64,000 nucleotides of DNA from Rhodospirillales bacterium (GCA_025352565.1 JANXTF010000125.1:1-64000), one strand, 5' to 3'. Shown: positions 26,369 through 35,126, counted from the first letter of the stretch. The notes: a model not told the origin generated them from the sequence alone. Translations and numbers: made by a program.

Positions 26369-27367
26369 TCAGGTTGTATCGCGTTCGACGATGCGGAACG
26401 GAACCAGCGCGCGGTGTGCGTGGCCTTCGGCACGACCGGCGAGGCGGGCGACCAGGTGTTCGGCGGCGAGCACGCCCATGGCGATGCCGTCTACATGGAC
26501 CGTGGTGATGGCGGGGCTGGCGCCTCGGCTGAGTTCGAAATCGCCGAAGCCGCAAACCGCGAGTTGGTCGGGCACGGATATCCCCATGGCGCGGGCCTCG
26601 GTGAGGACGCCGAAGGCGATCAGGTCGGAGCTGGCGAAGAGCGCGGTGCGGCTGGTGAGCTTCCGCGCCATGGCGCGGAAGGCCTGGCGGGCTTCCACGA
26701 TGGTGCCGGGGGCTTTCACCGTGGCCTGGGCGGCGAGGCCTCCTTGGGCGAAACCCCGGCCGCGCGCGGTGGCGCGGATGTCGGACGCGCCGAGGAAGGC
26801 GAATTGTGTGTGGCCCTGCGCCCTGAAATACGCGGCGACCTCGCGGCCGACTTCTTCGTGGTCGAAGCCGACCAGCATGTCGGTCGGCTGCTCGGCCGTG
26901 TCCCAGATTTCGACCACCGGCACGCGGGCGGTGGCGAGCAGGCGGCTTGCCTCGGGCGACCGGCGCGCGCCGGTGAGCAGCAATCCGTCCGGGCGGCGGG
27001 CCAGGACGGCACGGATCAGGGTGGCCTCGTCGGCTTCGCCGTAGCCCGAGAGGGCGAGCATCACGTGATAGCCGGCGCGGCCCATGGCGTCGGTGAAGCT
27101 CTGCACGGGTTCGGCGAACATCGGGCTCGCGATGGTCGGCACGATCGCCGCGATCATGCGGCTGCGGCGCGACGAAAGGCCGCCCGCGATCAGGTTGGGG
27201 ACGTAGCCAAGCGCATCGATGGCGGCGCGGACGCGCTCCGCGGTCCCTGGCGACACGCGCTCGGGGGTGTTGAGCACGCGCGACACGGTCATCGGCGCCA
27301 CGCCGGCGGCGGCCGCCACGTCAGTGATCTTGACGGCCGAGACCGGGGGAGTGGGCGCGCTCGCCAC
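26369..27367 (-). CDS. LacI/GalR-family transcriptional regulator
   Basis: 332 residues. The N-terminal helix-turn-helix is plain (VKITDVAAAAGVAPMTVSRVLN) with the hinge helix around YVPNLIAGGLSSRRS. The periplasmic-binding-like effector domain follows, ending with PAITTVHVDGIAMG. GTG 27367 is preferred over the longer open frame because it has GGAG eight bases upstream and sits directly before the DNA-binding domain. It is divergent from an ABC importer and upstream of glcB on the same strand; it may control both. Only one candidate operator was seen, before glcB. It resembles GntR (gluconate)-type LacI members; the effector is unknown. Confidence 0.9.
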   Translation of the reverse strand: MASAPTPPVSAVKITDVAAAAGVAPMTVSRVLNTPERVSPGTAERVRAAIDALGYVPNLIAGGLSSRRSRMIAAIVPTIASPMFAEPVQSFTDAMGRAGYHVMLALSGYGEADEATLIRAVLARRPDGLLLTGARRSPEASRLLATARVPVVEIWDTAEQPTDMLVGFDHEEVGREVAAYFRAQGHTQFAFLGASDIRATARGRGFAQGGLAAQATVKAPGTIVEARQAFRAMARKLTSRTALFASSDLIAFGVLTEARAMGISVPDQLAVCGFGDFELSRGASPAITTVHVDGIAMGVLAAEHLVARLAGRAEGHAHRALVPFRIVERDTT

Positions 27368-27458
27368 GTTGAGGTTGCTCCGTTGCTGGGGTGTAGGCGA
27401 CGAGCGTAGCGTGCCGGGTGGAACTGCATAAGCCGACAAACAAAAAGGGGACAACGAA

Positions 27459-27488
27459 ATGACCAGGAACGACATGACCAGGAACGAC
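27459..27488 (+). repeat. Perfect tandem duplication of a 15-mer at the start codon
   Basis: The unit ATGACCAGGAACGAC occurs twice in direct succession and codes MTRND-MTRND, followed by a related third unit beginning ATGACC. The duplication preserves the frame and creates extra start codons for the binding-protein gene. A similar event is seen at 56969-56998. Confidence 0.9.
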
Positions 27489-28646
27489 ATGACCCGGCGC
27501 GGCGTGCTGGGCGGCGCGATGCTGGCGGCGACGGCCGGGATGGCGCGGGCGCAGATGCCGGCGGCGCCGGTGACGCTGAACATCGTCGATGTGGCGGGCA
27601 ATCTGCAGCTGACCCAGGCGGCGTTCGAGAATTATCGCAAGGCCAAGCCGAACGCGGTAAGCCGCATCAGCTTCACCCAGGCGCCGGCACCGGAGATCCC
27701 CGGCAAAATCCGCGCTCAGCAGGATGCTGGCCGCGTCGATATCGACATGGTGCTGGCCGGCAACGACGCGCTGGCCGCCGGGATCGAGCAGAAATTATGG
27801 GCGCCACTGCTGACGGAGTATGCCGCCAAGCTGCCGAGGCTAGACGCCATCCTCAATCCGGCGGCGGCGAAGTTGCAGGGGGCCGCGAGCGGTCAGGCGG
27901 TGATCGTCGCGCAATGCCCGGGCGGGCCGATCCTGGAATACATGCCCGACAAGGTGAAGCAGGTTCCCGGCACGGCCGAGGAATTGCTCGCGTGGTGCAA
28001 GGCGAACCCGAAGCGGTTCATGTATGCGCGCCCGGCCAATTCTGGCCCCGGCCGCGCCTTCATGATGGGGCTGCCCTACATACTGGGTGACAGCAATCCG
28101 CGCGATCCGGAGAAGGGCTGGGACAAGACCTGGGCGTATCTGACCGAAATGAGTGCCACCATCGAATACTACCCGACCGGCACGGCGGCCGTGTTCAAGG
28201 AACTGGGCGAGGGCTCGCGCGACATGGTGGCCTCCCATGTCGGCTGGGACCTCAATCCGCGCATCCTTGGCATCGTGCCGAAGGAGGCGCGAATCGCGAC
28301 GCTGAAGGGGTTCCACTGGATCGGCGACAGCCATTTCATATGCGTGCCGAAGGGTCTGTCGGCCGAGAAGATGGCGGTGATCTGCGATGTCATCAGCTTC
28401 ATGATGCTCCCGGCGCAGCAGGCGCTGACGTATGACAAGGGTTATTTCTATCCGGGCCCCGCGGTGAAGGACGTGCCGCTGTCGATGGCGCCGCAGGCGA
28501 GCCAGGACGCCATCGCGGAGTTCGGCCGGGCGGAGTATGCCAAGCTGATCGCGGACACGCCGATGGAATTGCCGCTGGATGCGGACAAGCTGGTCTATGC
28601 GTTCAAGCGCTGGGACCAGCAGGTCGGGGCGAAGGTTGGTAAATAG
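27459..28646 (+). CDS. ABC transporter extracellular binding protein, polyamine/iron-type, probable Tat signal
   Basis: 395 residues. The N-terminus contains the twin-arginine pattern MTRRGVLGGAML, with cleavage near ARAQ, so export may use Tat. The mature part resembles PotD/FbpA-like (SBP family 1/8) binding proteins (FHWIGDSHFICVPKG, DVISFMMLPAQQALTYDKGYFYPG). It heads an operon with one ATPase and two permeases. Three in-frame ATG codons at 27459, 27474 and 27489 arise from a duplicated 15-mer; the third is the classical start of the signal. AAAAGGGGA lies 8 bases before the first. Confidence 0.85.
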   Translation: MTRNDMTRNDMTRRGVLGGAMLAATAGMARAQMPAAPVTLNIVDVAGNLQLTQAAFENYRKAKPNAVSRISFTQAPAPEIPGKIRAQQDAGRVDIDMVLAGNDALAAGIEQKLWAPLLTEYAAKLPRLDAILNPAAAKLQGAASGQAVIVAQCPGGPILEYMPDKVKQVPGTAEELLAWCKANPKRFMYARPANSGPGRAFMMGLPYILGDSNPRDPEKGWDKTWAYLTEMSATIEYYPTGTAAVFKELGEGSRDMVASHVGWDLNPRILGIVPKEARIATLKGFHWIGDSHFICVPKGLSAEKMAVICDVISFMMLPAQQALTYDKGYFYPGPAVKDVPLSMAPQASQDAIAEFGRAEYAKLIADTPMELPLDADKLVYAFKRWDQQVGAKVGK

Positions 28647-28673
28647 CGGCATGGCGTCGCCGGTTTGCCTTGC

Positions 28674-28699
28674 CGTCATTGCGAGGAGCCGCAATGACG
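28674..28699 (+). promoter_or_regulatory. Perfect hairpin holding the ribosome-binding site in its loop and the start codon in its stem
   Basis: The left arm CGTCATTGC (28674-28682) pairs perfectly with GCAATGACG (28691-28699). The 8-base loop GAGGAGCC contains the Shine-Dalgarno sequence of the next gene, and its ATG (28694) is inside the right arm. In RNA the start codon would be paired. It may tune translation of the ATPase or be a REP-like element that happens to sit here. Confidence 0.55.
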
Positions 28700-29743
28700 C
28701 ACGCTGATTTCCGTGCCCTGCACCTGCGCGGCATGAGCCGGGATTTCGGATTGCTGAACGCGCTGAAGGGCGTGGATCTCACGGTCGAGCGGGGCGAGTT
28801 CATCGCCCTGCTCGGGCCGTCGGGCTGCGGCAAATCGACGGCACTCAACTGCCTCGCTGGATTGCTGCCGCTCACGGCCGGCAGCATCTGGCTGGACGAC
28901 AAGCGGATCGACCGGCTGGGACCGGAGGATCGCGGGTTCGGGATGGTGTTCCAGAACTACGCGCTGTTCCCCCACATGAATGTGCGGCGGAACATCGGGT
29001 TCGGGTTGCGGATGCAGCGGCGCGTGAAGGCCGAGATCGACGCCAAGGTGGAGGAGGCGATCCGGCTGGTGCGGCTGGGCGCGCAGGCGGAGAAGCTGCC
29101 GGGGCAGATTTCCGGCGGCCAGCAGCAGCGCGTGGCAATCGCGCGCGCGATCGTGGTGGAGCCGCCGCTGGTGCTGATGGACGAGCCGCTTTCCAACCTC
29201 GACGCGAAATTGCGGCTGGAAATGCGGGCCGAAATCCGCCGCATCCACAACCTGCTCGGTTGCGCCACGATCTATGTGACGCACGACCAGGACGAGGCGC
29301 TGTCGCTGGCCGACCGGATCGTGGTGCTGCGCGACGGGCAGGTGCGCCAGATCGGCACGCCGGAAGTGCTGTATGCGCGGCCGGCGCATGCCGATGTGGC
29401 GGAGTTCATGGGCTACCGCAACGTCTTGCCGGCGCGCGCCATGCGCGATGGGGGCATAGTGCGGGTGTCCGTCGGGCAGGCGACTTTCGCGGGCACGCTG
29501 GTGGACGATGTGAACGACGGCCCGGCGCTGGCCGCGATCCGGCCCGAGGATCTGACGCCCCGCGACGGCGGGCCGTTGGCGGCGAACGTGCGTACCGCGG
29601 AATACCGGGGCCGGGACTTCTACGGCGTTGCCGTCACGGCGGATGGAACGGAGTTGTTCTTCCGGGCGGAACATCGCGTGGCCACCGGCGAGACGCTGCA
29701 TCTCGGCGCCGACGCTTCGCGCGTTCTCGTGTACGCCGCATGA
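28694..29743 (+). CDS. PotA/UgpC-type ABC transporter ATP-binding protein
   Basis: 349 residues. Walker A GPSGCGKST near residues 38-46, signature ISGGQQQRVAIARAI, Walker B LVLMDEPLSNLDAKLRLEMR, H-loop YVTHDQDEALSL, and a TOBE domain at the C-terminus. It is the only ATPase beside the three PotBC-like permease pairs of this window. ATG 28694 is embedded in the hairpin described at 28674-28699; a TTG at 28670 is an unlikely longer start. The stop overlaps the next permease by four bases. Confidence 0.9.
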   Translation: MTHADFRALHLRGMSRDFGLLNALKGVDLTVERGEFIALLGPSGCGKSTALNCLAGLLPLTAGSIWLDDKRIDRLGPEDRGFGMVFQNYALFPHMNVRRNIGFGLRMQRRVKAEIDAKVEEAIRLVRLGAQAEKLPGQISGGQQQRVAIARAIVVEPPLVLMDEPLSNLDAKLRLEMRAEIRRIHNLLGCATIYVTHDQDEALSLADRIVVLRDGQVRQIGTPEVLYARPAHADVAEFMGYRNVLPARAMRDGGIVRVSVGQATFAGTLVDDVNDGPALAAIRPEDLTPRDGGPLAANVRTAEYRGRDFYGVAVTADGTELFFRAEHRVATGETLHLGADASRVLVYAA

Positions 29744-30621
29744 GCGACCGGGTGCCGCTTTCGGTGCGGCTGTCGCAGCGCGGGCTCGATGGCGTGACGC
29801 TGCTGGCGTTGCCGGCCTTGCTGTTCGTGATCGCGCTGTTCGTTTACCCGTTCCTGTACGGCCTCGTGCTGTCGTTCAAGCCCAAGGTTGGCGGCTTGTT
29901 CGCCAATTACGTGACGTTCTTCAGCGACCCGTTTCTGTATTCCACCATCGGCAAGACGCTGTGGCTCGCGGTGCCTGTCACGCTGTTGAACGTGGCGCTC
30001 TCGGTGCCTGTGGCGCTGCGCGTGCGGCTGATGCGGCGGCAGCGGTTGCTGACCACGATATTGGTCATCCCGATCACGCTCGGAACCGTGCTGGTGGCGG
30101 AAGGGATGCTGAACTATCTCGGCCCGCGCGGCTGGCTCAATCGCTTTCTGCTGGAGTTCGGCCTGTCGTCGAGCCCGGTCCGGCTGATCCACAACTATTG
30201 GGGCGTGTTCCTGTCGCTGGTCATCACCGGCTTTCCGTTCACCTTCCTTCTCACGCTCAGCTACGTGACCGGCATCGACCCTTCGCTGGAGCAGGCCGGA
30301 GCGATGCTCGGCGCGCGGGCGCGGCAACGCTTCAACGAAATTCTCCTGCCGCTGCTGGTGCCGGGGCTGATCGTGACGTTCTGCCTGTCGTTCGTGCAGG
30401 CATTTTCCGTGTTCCCGTCAGCTGTTTTGCTGGGGGCGCCGGCCGGGGACACGCGGGTCATCTCGGTGGCGGCGTACACGGCGGCGTTCGAGGATTACGA
30501 CTACTCCATGGCGTCGGCGATCGCGATGATCATGGCGTTCGTGCAGGTGGCCATCGTGGTCGCGCTGCTGGGGGCGCAGAAGCTGGTGTACCGCGGCCCG
30601 GCCGGCGGGGGGAAAGGCTGA
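29740..30621 (+). CDS. PotB-type ABC transporter permease
   Basis: 293 residues, six predicted helices, starting at ATG 29740 that overlaps the ATPase stop (ATGA). The EAA loop EQAGAMLGARARQRFNEILLP is near residues 186-206. It belongs to the importer of 27.5-31.5 kb and pairs with the PotC-like protein that follows with a TGATG overlap. Confidence 0.87.
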   Translation: MSDRVPLSVRLSQRGLDGVTLLALPALLFVIALFVYPFLYGLVLSFKPKVGGLFANYVTFFSDPFLYSTIGKTLWLAVPVTLLNVALSVPVALRVRLMRRQRLLTTILVIPITLGTVLVAEGMLNYLGPRGWLNRFLLEFGLSSSPVRLIHNYWGVFLSLVITGFPFTFLLTLSYVTGIDPSLEQAGAMLGARARQRFNEILLPLLVPGLIVTFCLSFVQAFSVFPSAVLLGAPAGDTRVISVAAYTAAFEDYDYSMASAIAMIMAFVQVAIVVALLGAQKLVYRGPAGGGKG

Positions 30622-31457
30622 TGCGCGGAAGAATGCCTGCTGGGGAGCGCCTGTGGGCGACCGCCATATGGGTGATCGTCGGCTTCTTCGTCTTGAACCT
30701 GCTGGCGCTGATCGCGACCGTGGTGGTGAGTTCGTTCGGCACGCGCTGGCTCGGCACATGGCTGCCGGCGGGCTTCACCACGCGCTGGTATGCCTCCGCC
30801 TGGGAGGAATTCCAGCTGCCCGATGTGCTGCTGACGACGTTGGAGGTGGTGGGGGCCGTCGTGGTGCTGTCCGGCGTGCTCGGGGTGCCGGCCGCCTACG
30901 CCATGGCGCGGCGGGACTTTCCGGGCAAGGCGCTGCTGATGCTGGTGTTTCTGCTGCCGCTGCTGGTGCCGCCGATCACCTTCGGCATCCCGCTCGCCAC
31001 CGTGTTGTACCGCGCGGGGCTGGCGGGGGACATCGGCGGCGTGATCCTGGCCAACCTGGTGCCCACGGTGCCGTTCGTGATTCTCATCATGGTGCCGTTC
31101 ATCCAGCAGATCGACCCGCGCGTGGAGTCGGCCGCGCGCGTGTTCGGCGCGGGCACGTTCCGCATGTTCGTGCATGTGCTGCTGCCGTTGCTGGCGCCGG
31201 GCATCCTGGCGGCGCTGCTGCTGGTGCTGGTGCGGACGATCGCGATGTTCGAGCTGACGTTCCTGACGGCGGGGCCGACCAGCCAGACGCTGGTGGTGGC
31301 GCTGTACTACGCGGTGTTCGCGGCGGGGGTGCGTGCGGGACAGTCGATCGACGCGATGGCGGTGGTTTACATGGTGACGTCGCTGCTGTGGCTGCTGATC
31401 GCGCTGCGCTTCGTGAACCCGACGCAGATCGTGACGCGCGGCAAGCGGGCGGGTTGA
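30621..31457 (+). CDS. PotC-type ABC transporter permease
   Basis: 278 residues with six helices and the EAA loop ESAARVFGAGTFRMFVHVLLP near residues 170-190. It starts at ATG 30621, overlapping the stop of the partner permease by one base. It completes the operon that begins with the Tat-type binding protein. Substrate unknown: polyamine, iron and phosphonate/thiamine importers all share this architecture. Confidence 0.87.
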   Translation: MRGRMPAGERLWATAIWVIVGFFVLNLLALIATVVVSSFGTRWLGTWLPAGFTTRWYASAWEEFQLPDVLLTTLEVVGAVVVLSGVLGVPAAYAMARRDFPGKALLMLVFLLPLLVPPITFGIPLATVLYRAGLAGDIGGVILANLVPTVPFVILIMVPFIQQIDPRVESAARVFGAGTFRMFVHVLLPLLAPGILAALLLVLVRTIAMFELTFLTAGPTSQTLVVALYYAVFAAGVRAGQSIDAMAVVYMVTSLLWLLIALRFVNPTQIVTRGKRAG

Positions 31458-31538
31458 GCGCCGATGGCATTCGGTCCTTCGCGCCATCGCCCTCAATGAG
31501 TGCTTGCAAGTGGCCCCGATCTCGGGTCTGGCAGAGGC

Positions 31539-32669
31539 ATGCCGATCTTCCGCGCTCGCGCCGCCACCACGGCCTGCTTCGCCGCAAACGGCGTGGCGAT
31601 CGGTGCCTGGGCCGCCAGCGTGCCGGTGATACAGAGTGCGTTCGCGCTGTCCGCGCCGGCCCTCGGGGGGTTGCTGCTGGAACTCGCGGCTGGCGCCATC
31701 GCGGCCATGCTGCTGGCCGGGGGCATCGCCGACCGCATGGGTTCCGCGCGGGTCATGCGCGCGGCGACCTGGGCGATCGCGGTGGTTCTGCCGCTGCCGG
31801 CGTTCGCGCCGCACGCCCCGGCGCTTGGATTGTGCATCGTGCTGCTCGGGCTATCGACGGGCACGTCCGACGTGGCGATGAACGCGCAGGCAAGCGAGGT
31901 GGAACGCCGTTATGGCCGGCCCATCATGTCCTCGTTCCACGCCGGATTCAGCATCGCGGGCTTGGGCGGCGCCGTGTTCGCGAGTGCGTTCGGGCTGGCT
32001 CTCTCGGCGCTCCCGGTGGCCGGGCTGGCGCTCGCCGCGAGCCTGCTGGGAGGCGTGCCGGACCCTGGGCGGCCGCCGGGAGAGCGGCCGCCGCGCCTCG
32101 CGCTACCGAGCCGCTCCATGTTCGGGCTCTGTTTGCTCGCGGGTGCCTGCATGGCCGCGGAGGGCGCGATGGCGGATTGGTCGGGTATCTACATGCGCGA
32201 CTTCGCGAACGCCCCGGCACGCTTCGCCGGGCTCGGATTCGCCGCGTTCTCGCTGGCGATGACTCTGGGCCGCCTGGGCGGTGACGCGGTGGTGCGCCGC
32301 ATCGGACGCCAGGTCACGATCCGCCTTGGCGGTCTGGTAGCGGCGGTGGGCCTCGGGTTGGCGCTGGCGGTGCCCGCCATCGGGCCCGCCGCGGCGGGCT
32401 TCCTGCTGGTCGGCCTCGGCCTCGCGAACGTGGTGCCCGCCGTCTATTCCGCCGGCGCCGCCACTGGGCTGGTGCCGCCCGCCACCGGCATCGCGATGGT
32501 CGCGACGGTCGGGTATGGCGGCTTCCTGCTCGGCCCGCCCGCGATCGGCGGCGTGGCGGGCCTGCTGGGATTGCGCGCGGCCCTGGTGCTGGTGGTGGGC
32601 GCGTGCCTGCTCGTGGCCGCGCTGTCGCGGCGGGTGGCCAATGGTCCAAACTTGGTGGATGGAATCTGA
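31539..32669 (+). CDS. Major facilitator superfamily transporter (YbjJ-like)
   Basis: 376 residues with about twelve hydrophobic helices. GLSTGTSDVAMNAQASEVERRYGRPIMSSFHAGFSIAG-like content near the middle of the first half is typical of the YbjJ-type MFS group (I quote only the key words: DVAMNAQ, SSFHAGFS). ATG 31539 is preferred; GTG 31500 is in frame. The last residues (NGPNLVDGI) are encoded inside a sequence that shares TGGTCCAAAC with the repeat at 18172 and forms a terminator-like hairpin, so the extreme C-terminus may have been acquired with that element. Confidence 0.83.
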   Translation: MPIFRARAATTACFAANGVAIGAWAASVPVIQSAFALSAPALGGLLLELAAGAIAAMLLAGGIADRMGSARVMRAATWAIAVVLPLPAFAPHAPALGLCIVLLGLSTGTSDVAMNAQASEVERRYGRPIMSSFHAGFSIAGLGGAVFASAFGLALSALPVAGLALAASLLGGVPDPGRPPGERPPRLALPSRSMFGLCLLAGACMAAEGAMADWSGIYMRDFANAPARFAGLGFAAFSLAMTLGRLGGDAVVRRIGRQVTIRLGGLVAAVGLGLALAVPAIGPAAAGFLLVGLGLANVVPAVYSAGAATGLVPPATGIAMVATVGYGGFLLGPPAIGGVAGLLGLRAALVLVVGACLLVAALSRRVANGPNLVDGI

Positions 32670-32695
32670 CGGATGCTTTTGTCAGATTCCATCCA
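32656..32695. terminator. Bidirectional 15-bp stem-loop between convergent genes
   Basis: TGGATGGAATCTGAC at 32656-32670 pairs perfectly with 32681-32695; the 10-base loop ends in TTTT. The stop codon of the MFS gene is inside the left arm and the stop of the GST gene lies directly after the right arm. There is no U-run after the stem on either strand, but position and strength suit a shared terminator. Confidence 0.65.
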
Positions 32696-33322
32696 TCAGG
32701 TGATGGCGCCCGCGCAATGCGCCTTGTAGGCGGGACGCGCCAGCAGCCGCTCGTACCAGGCCCGTAGATGCGGCAATTCGGGCCGGGCCATCGCCATGTT
32801 GAACCAGCGATGGGCGTGGACCCCGAATGGGATGTCGGCCAGCGTGAAGTCCGGCCCCGCGAGGTAATCCCGGCGCACCAGACGCTGGTCGATAATGGCC
32901 CAGACGTCGCCCAGTTCGGCCAGCGCCGCCGCGACGGCGGCGCTGTCGCGCTGCTCGGGGGTTTTTCGCACGAGGTTCTGGAACACGACCGAACCCGGGC
33001 GGTTATGGGCGGTCTGCTGGAATTCCATCCAGCTCTCGATCGACGCTCTCGGTTGCACGGCCGATGGGTAGAGCGCGGTGCCGGGCGCGTGGGCCGCGCA
33101 GATGTAGCGGCAGATCACGTTGCTTTCGAACAGGTGGAAGCCGTCCGGCTCCTCCAGCGAGGGCACCACGCCAAGCGGATTCATCGCGCGGTATTCGGGC
33201 GTCGCGGTGCCGCCGAAGGGGCCGCCGACATCGACGCGGTGATAGGGCAGGCGCAGTTCCTCCAGCGTCCAGATCACCTTCATCACGTTGCTGGAATTGG
33301 CGCGGCCCCATAGCTTCATCAT
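32696..33322 (-). CDS. Glutathione S-transferase family protein
   Basis: 208 residues. The thioredoxin-like N-terminal domain shows KLWGRANSSNVMKVIWTLEEL and the glutathione-binding GVVPSLEEPDGFHLFESNVICRY (cis-Pro, then E-S). The all-helical C-terminal domain includes YLAGPDFTLADIPFG with the N-capping Asp. It should conjugate glutathione or act as a thiol isomerase in the cytoplasm. Start ATG 33322; the following ATG 33319 is equivalent. Convergent with the MFS gene and divergent from dsbB. Confidence 0.88.
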   Translation of the reverse strand: MMKLWGRANSSNVMKVIWTLEELRLPYHRVDVGGPFGGTATPEYRAMNPLGVVPSLEEPDGFHLFESNVICRYICAAHAPGTALYPSAVQPRASIESWMEFQQTAHNRPGSVVFQNLVRKTPEQRDSAAVAAALAELGDVWAIIDQRLVRRDYLAGPDFTLADIPFGVHAHRWFNMAMARPELPHLRAWYERLLARPAYKAHCAGAIT

Positions 33323-33388
33323 TGTAGGTCGTCCCCTTGGTTGGGCGCCAGACTGGCGGCACCGGCATCCGCGCGCAATATAGTCCCC

Positions 33389-33886
33389 ATGATCCGCTCG
33401 CCCCGCGCCGCCTGCTTGCTCGCCAGCCTCGCCGGTCTCGCGGCCTTGGCGGTCGCCTTCGGCTCGGAATGGTTCGTGGGGCTGGTGCCATGCGCGCTGT
33501 GCCTGGTGGAACGCTGGCCGTGGCGGTTGGCGATCGGCCTCGGCGTGTTGGGCGCGCTGCTGCCGCCTCGGCTCGCGCGGTTGGTGCTGGCGCTGATCGC
33601 GGCCGTGGTCTTCATCGGCGCCGTGGAGGCGGCGGTGCATGTGGGCGTCGAGGCGAAATGGTGGCCGAGCCCGCTGCCGGAATGCGCCGCCCCGCGCCTC
33701 GCCACCGGGAGCGCCGCGAGCCTGCTCGCGAGCATGCCGGACCGGCCTTCCAAACCATGCGACGACCCGACCTATCCGATCCCTGGACTGCCGGTGTCGA
33801 TGGCCGCGATGAACCTCGTGTTCGCCCTGGCCATCGCCGGGATCATGGCCATGTCGGCGGTGTCACGCGACAGGAGACTGCCATGA
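33389..33886 (+). CDS. dsbB: Disulfide bond formation protein B
   Basis: 165 residues, four transmembrane helices. The first redox pair C-A-L-C follows the first helix (VPCALCLVERWPW), and the second periplasmic pair is the Cys of PECAAP and the Cys of KPCDDP. DsbB re-oxidises DsbA and passes electrons to ubiquinone in the inner membrane. It is coupled by ATGA to coq7, a ubiquinone biosynthesis gene, which is a functionally sensible pairing. Confidence 0.92.
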   Translation: MIRSPRAACLLASLAGLAALAVAFGSEWFVGLVPCALCLVERWPWRLAIGLGVLGALLPPRLARLVLALIAAVVFIGAVEAAVHVGVEAKWWPSPLPECAAPRLATGSAASLLASMPDRPSKPCDDPTYPIPGLPVSMAAMNLVFALAIAGIMAMSAVSRDRRLP

Positions 33887-34440
33887 GCGATGCCCGCCAC
33901 CTCTCCCGCCACCTGCCGGGCGACCCGCCGCGGCGCGACCGGATCGCCCGCATGATCAGGGTGGATCACGCAGGGGAATATGGCGCCGGGCAGATCTATG
34001 CGGGCCAGTTGGCGGTGCTAGGGCGCGGCCCAAAGGGCGAGATCTTGCGGCATATGCAGGCGCAGGAGCAGGTGCATCTGGACACTTTCGCCCGCCTGAT
34101 CGGCGAGCGGCGCGTGCGGCCCACCGCATTGCTGCCGCTCTGGCGCATCGCGGGCTTCGCGCTGGGCGCCATCACGGCGGCACTCGGCGAGCGTGCGGCC
34201 ATGGCCTGCACGGTGGCGGTGGAGGAGACGATCGACGCGCATTACGCCGCGCAGTCGGCCGTGCTGGGCGATGACGAAAAGGCGCTGCGCGACACGATCG
34301 AGACGTTTCGCGCGGAGGAACTGGAGCATCGCGATATCGGGTTGGCCAACGAGGCGGAGCTGACGCCGGGCTATCGGGTGCTGGTGGGGGTCATCAAGGC
34401 CGGGTGCAGGATCGCGATCGCGGCGAGCGAGCGGGTTTAG
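33883..34440 (+). CDS. coq7: COQ7 family demethoxyubiquinone hydroxylase
   Basis: 185 residues, carboxylate-bridged di-iron protein. Ligand motifs are visible in both halves: RVDHAGEYGAGQIYAGQ, QAQEQVHLDTF, AVEETIDAHY and RAEELEHRDIG (E-x-x-H patterns). It performs the penultimate hydroxylation of ubiquinone synthesis at the membrane. It replaces UbiF of E. coli in many alphaproteobacteria. Starts inside the dsbB stop codon. Confidence 0.93.
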   Translation: MSDARHLSRHLPGDPPRRDRIARMIRVDHAGEYGAGQIYAGQLAVLGRGPKGEILRHMQAQEQVHLDTFARLIGERRVRPTALLPLWRIAGFALGAITAALGERAAMACTVAVEETIDAHYAAQSAVLGDDEKALRDTIETFRAEELEHRDIGLANEAELTPGYRVLVGVIKAGCRIAIAASERV

Positions 34441-34468
34441 CTGTCGGAATGCGTTCGCGGCCTTCGAA

Positions 34469-35029
34469 TCAGCTCTCCAACTCGCTGTCCCAATACAGGT
34501 AATCCCGCCAGCTTTCGTGCAGGTAGTTCGGCGGGAAGGCGCGTCCGTTCTCCTGCAACGCCCATGTCGAGGGCTGATCCGGCTTGAGGCGGGGGTGCAT
34601 ATGGCACTCGGTGGGGAGGCGGCTGCCTTTGCGCAGGTTGCAGGCGCCGCAGGCGGCGACGACGTTCTCCCACGTGGTGCGCCCGCCCCGGCAGCGGGGG
34701 ATGACATGGTCGAAGGTGAGGTCCGGGGCCGGCTTACGGTGGCCGCAATACTGGCACTCGAACGCGTCGCGCAGGAACACGTTGAAGCGGGTGAAGGCGG
34801 GCTTGCGGGCGGCGGGGATGTAGTCCTTCAGCGCGATCACGCTTGGCAGGCGCATCTTCATGCTGGGCGAATGCACCTCGGTGTCGTACTCGTTCAGCAC
34901 CGAGACGCGGTCGAGGAACACCGCCTTCACCGCGTCCTGCCAGGCCCAGACCGAAAGCGGAAAATAGGACAGGGGGCGAAAATCGGCGTTGAGCACGAGA
35001 GCTGGAAAGTATTGACCGCCGTCAGGCAA
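34469..35029 (-). CDS. HNH endonuclease domain protein
   Basis: 186 residues. The HNH core is clear: CQYCGHRKP, LTFDHVIPRCRGG, NVVAACGACNLRKGSR (two zinc-binding CxxC pairs and the catalytic His after Asp). The N-terminal part (ALVLNADFRPLSYFPLSVW) is the conserved extension of a widespread alphaproteobacterial HNH group of unknown role, not linked to a phage or restriction system here. The start is TTG 35029, with GGAG six bases before it; GTG 34996 is the alternative. Confidence 0.88.
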   Translation of the reverse strand: MPDGGQYFPALVLNADFRPLSYFPLSVWAWQDAVKAVFLDRVSVLNEYDTEVHSPSMKMRLPSVIALKDYIPAARKPAFTRFNVFLRDAFECQYCGHRKPAPDLTFDHVIPRCRGGRTTWENVVAACGACNLRKGSRLPTECHMHPRLKPDQPSTWALQENGRAFPPNYLHESWRDYLYWDSELES

Positions 35030-35126
35030 AGGCCACTCCGTCGCTTACGAGCCGGAACTCTCGCATCCGGCCGGACGTGTCGCAAGCGGGCGGCATCTGG
35101 TTTCACCGGTTCGTCATGAAGCGTTG

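Noticed and set aside
24595-26508. 637-codon plus-strand frame opposite glcB
   Set aside because: Composition is dominated by Gly, Ala, Val, Asp and Arg, it covers malate synthase exactly antisense, and no motif is seen; glcB itself is unambiguous.
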